From assembly GCA_937889225.1 (NCBI GenBank), contig CALAST010000008.1, positions 1-5,612 of the forward strand: 5,612 bases of DNA, in the 5' to 3' direction. Both the position numbers and the translations under genes were made by a program. The notes beneath the pieces are model-generated. The model was not told the origin of the DNA and searched no databases. It saw only the letters and a program-made list of their open reading frames with translations. Source of the DNA: an uncultured Lachnobacterium sp. Lineage in GTDB: Bacteria > Bacillota > Clostridia > Lachnospirales > Lachnospiraceae. This document shows positions 1 through 5,142 of this stretch, one piece after another (the stretch's first letter is position 1; every line of letters begins with the position of its first letter).

Positions 1-44
1 TTTTCTCTTTATTTATCTGGGGTTTTGGATACTTCGAAATGGAA

Positions 45-78
45 ATTGACCTATGGATTGACCTATCACATTAAAATC
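45..78. repeat. ATTGACCTAT repeats just past the HEPN stop; possible IS-end relic
   Basis: The 10-mer ATTGACCTAT occurs at 45-54 and 57-66, a 12-nt period. The second copy starts a 23-nt block (56-78) that matches 3102-3124 at 19 of 23 positions, in the same orientation; the four mismatches are contiguous (ACAT versus GGGG at block positions 13-16). The block lies 4 nt beyond the HEPN stop codon. Short, closely spaced repeats like this are known at the ends of some insertion sequences, for example IS21-type, but no transposase is in the window, so that identity is a guess. No gene is seen in 1-82. Confidence 0.5.
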
Positions 79-82
79 GACC

Positions 83-178
83 CTAAACATCCAATTTTTC
101 TATAAATTCTCGAATTGCTTCTATTACACTTCTTGTATTTTTCACTTGCTCTATAGTCTCTTCTTTTGATGCAAGATA
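83..178 (-). CDS. HEPN-domain protein, 3' exon (C-terminal 31 residues)
   Basis: This 96-nt segment is the missing end of the HEPN gene whose 5' exon is at 2353-2658. From position 178 down it reads YLASKEETIEQV...EFIEKLDV and stops at TAG (85-83). It has no start codon or ribosome binding site of its own. It joins in phase 0 to the 5' exon, which ends ...KSDYDDF, giving SDYDDFYLASKEET. That junction is the usual pattern for HEPN proteins of the PF05168 type, which have a conserved D-Y-x-D-F followed by a charged C-terminal helix. The segment is bounded at 179 by the 3' end of a group II intron. The total spliced protein is 133 residues, a normal length for the family. The open frame, the family-like sequence and the independently derived intron boundary agree, so the exon assignment is strong. 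Ordinary ORF calling would miss it. Confidence 0.9.
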   Translation of the reverse strand, partial: YLASKEETIEQVKNTRSVIEAIREFIEKLDV

Positions 179-180
179 GT

Positions 181-264
181 CGGATAAGAAGGAGTATTTC
201 GGTCAATCCTTATAACTCCCCCTCTCCTCAGAACCGTACGTACCAGTTTCCCAGTATACGGCTC
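181..264 (-). ncRNA. Group II intron domains V and VI (ribozyme core and branch point)
   Basis: Domain V (264-231) is 34 nt: an 8-bp stem GAGCCGTA/TACGGTTC, a 2-nt CG bulge, a 6-bp upper stem TACTGG/CTGGTA and a GAAA tetraloop. The AGC catalytic triad sits at nucleotides 2-4. Domain VI (227-182) is a 10-bp stem GAGGGGGAGT/ACTCCTTCTT including G-T pairs, with a 19-nt loop. Below it are a single unpaired A (185) and a 3-bp GGA/TCC stem. That A is seven nt from the intron 3' end, the expected place for the lariat branch point. The 34-nt domain V with a 2-nt bulge argues against group IIC. Confidence 0.92.
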
Positions 265-290
265 AAGCCTTCGTAACTCTTACGTCTGTT

Positions 291-1796
291 TCAATCACAC
301 GCTAGGCGTAGAGCGGCATTTCGGCAATAGGCTCGTTGTCTAAGTATCTTCTTTTTTCGCTTGCGTTCTGCAAAGTATTCGCTATCCAAATAAGCATTTT
401 TTGAACGGTCTAGTGGAGCATGTCTTACTATTGGCACATATGAACATTCTTTTAGTGTTGTTTTTCCATCTGTAAATTTCCATCTGCCTTTTGGCTCTAT
501 TTTCCAGTATTTTCGCACAATCCACTTCTTTCCTTTACCGTGATGTCTCCTAATTGCCCACTTCATAAGCATTCCGAAAATCACGTAATCGGCTTTTTCA
601 AATACTACTTTAGAACAGACTGTTTCATGATAGTTGCACCACCCAGTTAATATTTGATTCATTTTACCTATCAGCATATCTTGTGGAGCAGAGCATAAAT
701 ACCCTATGGTCTCGTTTACTTTTCTGTACAGTTTTTTGATTGATTTCTTAGATGGTTTTATAATCAATTTACCATTATATTTTCTGAAATTCCATCCCAA
801 AAAGTCAAATCCATCGTTGATATTTGTTATTACTGTTTTTTCATTAGACAGTTCCAAACCTCTTATGGATAAGAATGCTTCTATTTCCTGTTTTGCTTGT
901 TCCAGCACCTCTCTACTATCTGCCGTAACTATAAAATCATCTGCATATCTCACTAGATGTATTTTATGTGGATTAGTTATCTTCCTTGGTTTCCCGGTTT
1001 TCCCTACGTTTAGTGTGTTCCACAGCATGGTTTCCATTCCATCCAAGACCATATTTGCTAAGGTTGGACTAATAGCACCACCCTGAACAGCACCTCTGCT
1101 CATTGGAAATAATTCACCTTTAAAAATATAACCTGCTCTTATAAACTGTGACAGGATTCTTTTGTCCATTGGAATATTTTTCATCATCCATTCATGCGAT
1201 ATATTGTCAAAACAGCCACGAATATCTCCTTCCAGTATCCATTGTGAACTTCTTTTTGATGAAAGAATACGAAATATTCTTTCACATGCATCGTGGCATC
1301 CACGGTTTATTCTAAATCCAAAGCTACTTTTATCTGCGATTGTTTCCTCCACTGGTTGTAGTGCCAGCAAGTATAACGACTGCATAGCCCTGTCCGTCAT
1401 CGTGGGAATTGATAGTGGTCGTAGTTTTCCATTATCCTTCTTAATGTATACCCTTTTGGTTGGTTTTGCACGATACTCTTTAGAATTTAATCGCCCTATG
1501 GCTTTCCATTTTTCCTCCGGTGTCCCCCATAGTTCGTTATCTACTCCTGGTGTTCTTTTTCCCCTATTACTAGTTACCTTTCTTATTGCTAATGCTTTTG
1601 CATAGAAAGAATGCGTCAAAAGATATTGCAATCTCTTAACTAGATTTCTATTGCCTGTCTGTACTGCCTTTACAATCCGTATCTGAAGTCTATTCACATA
1701 CTTTTCCGCTTCCGACCAGTTTATTTCTGACCATTGTTTGTAGTTTCTGTGTGACGTTTTCTCGCTGTGAGCGTCATTGAATATATCGTCATTCAT
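291..1796 (-). CDS. ltrA: Group II intron reverse transcriptase/maturase
   Basis: This 501-residue intron-encoded protein should bind the intron RNA, help it splice and copy it into DNA during retrohoming. Counting from the ATG at 1796, it has an N-terminal RT-0-like region, TPGVD near 82, the palm aspartate in GDIRGCFDN (about 191), QGGAISPTLAN (about 238-248) and the YADD active site at 284-287. FLGWNF follows near 332, then a basic domain X/thumb with GWCNYH (about 385). The C-terminus is basic (RKRKKK near 478) and ends in LRLACD. No C-x2-C/H-N-H endonuclease module is visible, although many CL-type proteins carry one, so it is probably an endonuclease-minus form. I preferred the ATG at 1796 over an upstream in-frame TTG at 1808, which lies immediately beside the AGGAAG (1815-1810). 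The stop lies 26 nt before domain V, so the ORF fills domain IV. No frameshift or internal stop is seen. Confidence 0.95.
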   Translation of the reverse strand: MNDDIFNDAHSEKTSHRNYKQWSEINWSEAEKYVNRLQIRIVKAVQTGNRNLVKRLQYLLTHSFYAKALAIRKVTSNRGKRTPGVDNELWGTPEEKWKAIGRLNSKEYRAKPTKRVYIKKDNGKLRPLSIPTMTDRAMQSLYLLALQPVEETIADKSSFGFRINRGCHDACERIFRILSSKRSSQWILEGDIRGCFDNISHEWMMKNIPMDKRILSQFIRAGYIFKGELFPMSRGAVQGGAISPTLANMVLDGMETMLWNTLNVGKTGKPRKITNPHKIHLVRYADDFIVTADSREVLEQAKQEIEAFLSIRGLELSNEKTVITNINDGFDFLGWNFRKYNGKLIIKPSKKSIKKLYRKVNETIGYLCSAPQDMLIGKMNQILTGWCNYHETVCSKVVFEKADYVIFGMLMKWAIRRHHGKGKKWIVRKYWKIEPKGRWKFTDGKTTLKECSYVPIVRHAPLDRSKNAYLDSEYFAERKRKKKILRQRAYCRNAALRLACD

Positions 1797-2352
1797 AGTA
1801 AATCTCAACTTCCTGTAATCGAAGACCTGTCAACGTCAGCTTCCTTTCGGACGGGGCAAATTTTGAACCCCTATGACAATCATTACAATTGCCCTTTCGC
1901 TTCTTTGACATCCTGCTCCCTCACAAGATTGTACATTCCTTGCGGTCTGCCTACCATTTCTGGACTTGTAAGGGGTTTTCCCACTTAATCGCCTTGAACA
2001 ATGCTCCACTTAGGACACCTCTTTGAGCCGGAGTGATTGGTACTGATGTACCTGCCGTCTTGCAGAAACCCGACTTCACAGTTTCCGCCATCTCTCGTTC
2101 CCGTTTTGGGTACAGCGTTTCATCCATATTTCGCTGCTTTATACGTAACGACTCTTACAAAGTTTCAATTTCTTGTCCATATGGAACTTTCCTGGCGGTG
2201 ATTCCCCTTATGGATAGAGTATTTCCCGCTTTGTCACAGTCTGCTTAGAACCTTCCAATTACTCAGAACGCACCGGCTGTTAGGAACACCCCAAGACGGT
2301 GAGGTGGCTGTTATATACAGCAGTTCAAAAAGGCGACCCTGTTGGGTCGCAC
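1797..2352 (-). ncRNA. 5' portion of the group II intron RNA (domains I to early IV)
   Basis: This 556-nt stretch has no supported protein gene; it is the structured 5' part of the intron RNA. It starts with GTGCG and the perfect hairpin at 2350-2333, continues through many short GC-rich helices, and ends at the maturase start. Only about 56 nt separate the EBS1 hairpin (1871-1853) from the maturase ATG, including a small TCC-GAAA-GGA hairpin near 1851-1842. Domains II and III are therefore either very short or arranged in a way I could not resolve by eye. Short open frames on the opposite strand here are not genes. Confidence 0.8.
1853..1893 (-). other. Intron EBS2 and EBS1 target-recognition hairpins
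   Basis: Two consecutive hairpins present exon-binding sequences. In the first (1893-1875, stem GGCAAT/ATTGTC), TTGTAAT at 1888-1882 can pair with exon ATTACGA at 2366-2360 over 7 bp, one of them G-U. In the second (1871-1853, stem GGGG/CCCC), AAAATT at 1864-1859 can pair with exon GATTTT at 2358-2353 over 6 bp, one of them G-U. The order (EBS2 before EBS1) and the near-adjacent IBS2/IBS1 in the exon, ending exactly at the splice site, match group II rules. This independently supports the 5' splice site. Confidence 0.78.
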
Positions 2353-2658
2353 AAAATCATCGTAATCGCTTTTTTCTCTTTTCTGTTGCAAATGAGCTAA
2401 TTTACGACCTATTTCTCTTGGAACTCTTTCGGTTGCAGCATATGTTTTATTGAAATAAGCAACCACGTCTTTGTGTCTTTTAAAATCAACTTCCTCTAAC
2501 GCCAAAAGTGCTTTTATTGCATAAAAAGCTGCGTAATAGGATCTATTAATAGCATCCTTGTATAATCCTTTTTCCAAGCAATCTTCTGCAACCATTAAAC
2601 TATCTTCTGAATTTTTCAATCTATACTTACATAAATCTTTTCTTCTCTCATCCAGCAA
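2353..2658 (-). CDS. HEPN-domain protein, 5' exon (residues 1-102), interrupted by an intron
   Basis: This is the front part of a 133-residue HEPN (PF05168-like) protein, the partner of the MNT nucleotidyltransferase encoded just upstream. HEPN/MNT pairs are known toxin-antitoxin modules in which HEPN can be an RNase and MNT modifies and silences it. Visible features are an amphipathic helix from residue 10, the core GLYKDAINRSYYAAFYAIKA (31-50) and KREKSDYDDF (93-102). The classical R-x4-6-H catalytic motif is not seen: R94 is followed by Y99 where His would be expected, so RNase activity is uncertain. The start is TTG at 2658, because an in-frame TAG lies at 2664-2662 and no ATG fits. AAGGAGG (2674-2668) is 9 nt upstream, and the gene overlaps the MNT stop by 11 nt. 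The protein continues in the 3' exon at 178-83. Without splicing, translation would run into the intron and add VRPNRVAFLNCCI before stopping at 2311. Confidence 0.9.
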
Positions 2659-2980
2659 GGACTATCCCCTCCTTATTAACGTTATCATAATATGGTAATG
2701 CACCTAGCCAATAATTAAAATGCTCTTCATTTTTTATATTTACGCTTATCATAACATCATACATCATCTCATAGTCAAAAGCGATGTCATATACTTTCTT
2801 TTCAAGCTCTTTGATTTCGGCATCTGATAAGGAAGTCAAAATCATAATATCTATATCTGAGTTTATTTTAAAATCGCCTCTGGCATAAGAACCATATAAG
2901 ATAATCTTTTTTAAAGATGTAGCAAATACTTTTTCCATCTCTGCTACAAATTCTTGTAATATTTGCTTCTTTTCTTCCAT
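2648..2980 (-). CDS. MNT-family minimal nucleotidyltransferase (antitoxin-like)
   Basis: This is a 110-residue stand-alone nucleotidyltransferase domain of the MNT type. GSYARGDFKINSDID (30-44) fits the GSx10DxD signature: G30-S31 in the nucleotide-binding loop and metal-binding D42 and D44, with D75 (YDVMIS) as the likely third carboxylate. The C-terminus LPYYDNVNKEGIVLAG is typical of MNT partners of HEPN proteins. In studied HEPN/MNT pairs this enzyme adds AMP to the HEPN partner and neutralises it; that role is inferred here. I chose the ATG at 2980 because AGGAGG (2992-2987) sits 6 nt before it. An in-frame TTG at 2998 would place that ribosome binding site inside the gene. The TGA (2650-2648) overlaps the HEPN start, implying translational coupling. 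The gene appears intact. Confidence 0.92.
   Translation of the reverse strand: MEEKKQILQEFVAEMEKVFATSLKKIILYGSYARGDFKINSDIDIMILTSLSDAEIKELEKKVYDIAFDYEMMYDVMISVNIKNEEHFNYWLGALPYYDNVNKEGIVLAG
2668..2674 (-). promoter_or_regulatory. Ribosome binding site deciding the HEPN TTG start
   Basis: AAGGAGG lies inside the last codons of the MNT gene, 9 nt before TTG 2658. An in-frame TAG at 2664-2662 rules out any start further upstream. This supports a rare TTG start and coupled translation of the pair. Confidence 0.7.
2675..2704 (-). repeat. 30-nt MNT-coding repeat, copy 1 (copy 2 at 3071-3100)
   Basis: This part of the MNT gene encodes GALPYYDNVN. It matches 3071-3100 at 26 of 30 positions in the same orientation, and all four differences are transitions. 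It shows that the stub at 3044-3100 comes from a closely related MNT gene. Confidence 0.8.
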
Positions 2981-2986
2981 ATCATC

Positions 2987-2992
2987 CCTCCT
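2987..2992 (-). promoter_or_regulatory. Ribosome binding site of the MNT gene
   Basis: A consensus AGGAGG sits 6 nt upstream of ATG 2980. It decides in favour of that start over the in-frame TTG at 2998. Confidence 0.8.
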
Positions 2993-3037
2993 CTTCAAAT
3001 CATTTTATTATTTCGAATACCACTTAAAATACAACTT

Positions 3038-3043
3038 ATTATA
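3038..3043 (-). promoter_or_regulatory. Possible -10 box of the MNT/HEPN promoter
   Basis: A perfect TATAAT lies 57 nt upstream of the MNT ATG, in AT-rich sequence. No convincing -35 hexamer is found 16-18 nt further upstream, and in a sequence this AT-rich a TATAAT can arise by chance. If real, the MNT/HEPN/intron unit has its own promoter separate from the ATPase/HNH operon. Confidence 0.35.
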
Positions 3044-3100
3044 CTATTCCCAAGGTACGATTTCTTCATTATTAATGTTATCATAATACGGCAATACACC
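3044..3100 (-). pseudogene. C-terminal stub of a second MNT nucleotidyltransferase
   Basis: Eighteen codons, GVLPYYDNINNEEIVPWE, end at TAG (3046-3044). They correspond to GALPYYDNVNKEGIVLAG of the intact MNT gene about 400 nt away. The first 30 nt (3100-3071) match that gene at 26 of 30 positions. Upstream of 3100 the similarity ends and the 23-nt repeat (3124-3102) begins. The same frame stays open further upstream (...LIDLSIKIEDFTP) but has no GS-x-DxD motif and only vague resemblance to MNT. This is the remains of a duplicated or replaced MNT/HEPN module, or the scar of an insertion followed by deletion. It is not functional. Confidence 0.75.
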
Positions 3101-3101
3101 A

Positions 3102-3124
3102 GATTGACCTATCGGGGTAAAATC
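3102..3124. repeat. 23-nt repeat, right copy (left copy at 56-78)
   Basis: It matches 56-78 at 19 of 23 positions in direct orientation: GATTGACCTATC, four mismatches, TAAAATC. It starts 1 nt after the MNT stub loses similarity to the intact MNT gene. The two copies bracket the whole MNT/HEPN/intron unit. Apart from this repeat and the stub, nothing is seen in 3101-3184. Confidence 0.6.
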
Positions 3125-3184
3125 CTCTATTTTAATACTTAAATCAATCAGAAAAATAACTTTCTTTTGTGCCTTTAAAAGCTT

Positions 3185-3805
3185 TTATAATCCCTTCTTT
3201 ATTTCAGCATCATCTTTAAATACTTCCATCCATGTCGAGAAAAATCCTGTCGCTTGAGCCAATAAAATAATTTGTTCAAAGTAAACTTTTCTATTTTCAG
3301 TTTCTTTTACTTTTTCCCACCCATTTCTACTATTTATTGCATAGTTTCTTGCTTCATTTCTCGCCATAAACCTTCTGTCCTTATCACTTGGCGATATAGG
3401 GATATTTCCATATTTTATTAAATCATATAATTTCTGTGCTTTTTTCTGAATTTCTTCTTCCTGAGTTTTTAAATATTCTTCATTTAAACTTGGTATTCCT
3501 TTTTCATAAGAAAATACATGAAAAGTATCATTTTCATCCGGCCACAAATATTGATTTTTTTCGCCAGCTGCAACCACTTTACTTTTTCTTGTATTACAAT
3601 ATTTACATGATAACAATAAATTCTCCCATTCTAATACAGCACCACCTGCTCCTTTTGCTTCCTTATGTTCAACCTCCGGAACGTGCTGAATAGGAAATTC
3701 ACAATAAGAACAATATGCTCCTAATCGTTCTTCCAAATAAAGCTCTGCTTCTGGGTATTTTTTAAATGCCTTATCTGGAGCTTATCCTTTGTCTACCGGT
3801 CGCAT
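3185..3805 (-). pseudogene. PtuB-like HNH endonuclease, in-frame stop at codon 8
   Basis: The ATG at 3805 lies 1 nt after the ATPase-frame stop, with GAGGG (3815-3811) in front. It begins MRPVDKG, meets TAA at 3784-3782, then continues in the same frame APDKAFKKYPEAELYLEERLGAYCSYCE to TAA 3187-3185, a reconstructed 206 residues. The nuclease fold is clear: C32-x2-C35 (YCSYC), H47 in VEHKEAK, N62 in EWENLLLSC and C67-x2-C70-N71 (CKYCN). These are a zinc knuckle and HNH core like those of Septu PtuB nucleases. In Septu, PtuB is the DNA-cutting effector paired with the PtuA ATPase. The C-terminal half (about 90-200) is helical and charged, with no motif I recognise. A product could start only at TTG 3736, just before the first Cys, which has no good ribosome binding site. 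The stop is one base from GAA or CAA. The family call is by motif and context, the stop is seen directly, and loss of function is inferred. Confidence 0.75.
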
Positions 3806-3806
3806 T

Positions 3807-5142
3807 CTATCCCTCTACTTCTGCTTTTCTCTCAATGTATTCTTGTTTTAATAATGCACAATATGCAGGATTGTCACTATATTCAGATGCTAACACATCT
3901 AATCTTTCTTTTAGTATTTCAATATCTTCTAAACTTTTACTCTGTTTTAAAGCATTAAAATATTCTTCTGCTGCTTCATACATTCTTTACTTTTTAATAC
4001 TGTAATGAGGATTTTTTACTCCCATAATATCCTCAGCTATATCTTCGATACTCTGTCCTGAATATTCATCTTCAATCGCTCCATCTAATGAAATAAGCTG
4101 TCCCTTATCCAAGGACTGTATGATAAACGGAGAATGACTTGCACAAATAAATTGTACTTTAGGGAATAAGGTAGTTAAAGTATTAACAATTCTTTTCTGC
4201 CATCCTGGATGAAGACTCAAATCTAATTCATCGATTATTACAACACCTGGAGTTTTTTCAAAAGTATCTGATTTCAAATATGGATTTAAAATACACATTC
4301 TTACGGCTATATCTGCAACTATTTTTATAACGTCCCTATAGCCATCACTCAATCCTTCGAACGGCATCCATGTACCATCTTCTTCCACAAGTGCTAAGCC
4401 TTTATATCTGAAAGAATATTCAATTCTTTCTCCTGCCTTTAATTCACCTTCCATGCTTTTATTAATTGCACTCATAATTAGCGTATATGCCGGATAATCT
4501 ACTCCACCTTTTTCTTGCGATGCCACTTCTTTTAAATATTGAATATAATTAAATGGCATCTGCATACCTCGTTTTGGATCAAGACATCTGTAATACGCAT
4601 CTGTTCTGTTAGGTATATTATTCATAAAATCTGCTTTATTATTTTCATTCCATAATCTTGCTGAACTTAAATACAGTACCAACGGAAAGATTAAATCTTT
4701 ATCACTTCCATCTCCTGCCTTCATAGCTTCTTCCCAACCTATTACTTGTTTCTGCATAGGATTACTTCCAACAAATTTTGTTCTATTACCCTTTTTTTCC
4801 AAAATTCTTTGGCATTTATTTAGTGTTTTATCTCCCATAAAAAGCTGTGCACCGACATAACAAGGGTATTGCTCAATATCAGAACTTAAAAATACATCTT
4901 TCTGTTCTGTTTGCTGATTTTTTCTTCTTACATCACTCTCAGAAATATTACGAACAAAACGACTTGGAACATAAAACTTATATGCTGCAAGATAGGCTCC
5001 CAATGCAACATTAACTGCTTCCAAAACCGAAGTTTTCCCTGAAGCATTTTTTTCCAATTAACAAATTCATATCTTTATTAAATTTAAACACTTCATTTTC
5101 AAACCTTCTGTAATTATGCACTTCAATTTCTTTTATATTTAT
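3807..5142 (-). pseudogene. PtuA-like AAA/ABC-type ATPase with frameshift and in-frame stop
   Basis: The reconstructed protein is about 444 codons, counting from ATA 5142. It reads INIKEIEVHNYRRFENEVF, then Walker A GKNASGKT (30-37), LSDGYRDVI signature (about 264), Walker B VVIIDELDLSLHP (about 300-312) and switch-histidine ASHSP (about 334). This order is typical of OLD/PtuA-type ATPases that gate a nuclease partner. Three defects are visible. The frame has no ATG, GTG or TTG at its head: an ATA sits where ATG would overlap the upstream stop as ATGA. An extra A in the A7 run (5053-5047) breaks the frame inside Walker A; with six A's it reads GKNASGKTS. An in-frame TAA (3989-3987) after SIKK separates the last 58 residues (MYEAAEEYF...ERKAEVEG, 3983 to TAG 3809-3807), which look like the family's helical C-terminal tail. 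The longest open piece runs 5057-3987. Expression as one protein would need recoding or corrected sequence. A GTG at 5121 is another possible start. Confidence 0.75.

Larger units (their letters stand above)
179..2352 (-). mobile_element. Complete group II intron inserted in the HEPN gene
   Basis: This is a 2174-nt self-splicing ribozyme/retroelement in sense with its host gene. The 5' end is GTGCG (2352-2348), the usual group II start, followed by a perfect 7-bp hairpin GCGACCC/GGGTCGC (2350-2344 with 2339-2333). The 3' end is ATCCGAC at 185-179, with the branch A at 185. Domain V is 34 nt (264-231) and domain VI spans 227-182. A reverse transcriptase/maturase fills domain IV (1796-291). Candidate EBS2 and EBS1 loops at 1888-1882 and 1864-1859 pair with exon bases 2366-2360 and 2358-2353. 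Removing exactly this segment restores an uninterrupted HEPN reading frame. Every landmark I could check is present, so the element looks splicing-competent. The encoded protein resembles chloroplast-like (CL) lineages, but the class is inferred only by eye. Confidence 0.93.

Noticed and set aside
45..78. CRISPR-like repeat array
   Set aside because: Only two 10-nt copies with a 2-nt gap plus one distant copy; no spacers and no cas genes.
706..2248. Several + strand open frames of 71-147 codons (706-1086, 1162-1605, 1767-1988, 2033-2248)
   Set aside because: They lie antisense to the maturase gene or to structured intron RNA, and show no ribosome binding sites or recognisable domains.
2311..2352. 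C-terminal VRPNRVAFLNCCI of a 115-residue HEPN ORF
   Set aside because: These codons lie inside the group II intron (GTGCG start at 2352). The true C-terminus is the 3' exon at 178-83, so 2311 is not the natural end of the gene.
2981..2998. TTG at 2998 as the MNT start
   Set aside because: It would put the AGGAGG ribosome binding site inside the gene; ATG 2980 is 6 nt after that site.
3782..3989. Alternative genetic code with TAA read as an amino acid
   Set aside because: TAA is also the natural terminator of the nucleotidyltransferase (5141-5139) and of the HNH gene (3187-3185), and the ATPase additionally carries an indel, so mutational decay is simpler.
3436..4005. + strand open frames opposite the HNH and ATPase genes
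   Set aside because: Antisense shadows of AT-rich coding sequence; their hydrophobic, Ser/Phe/Leu-rich composition is what reverse complements of Lys/Glu-rich genes produce.
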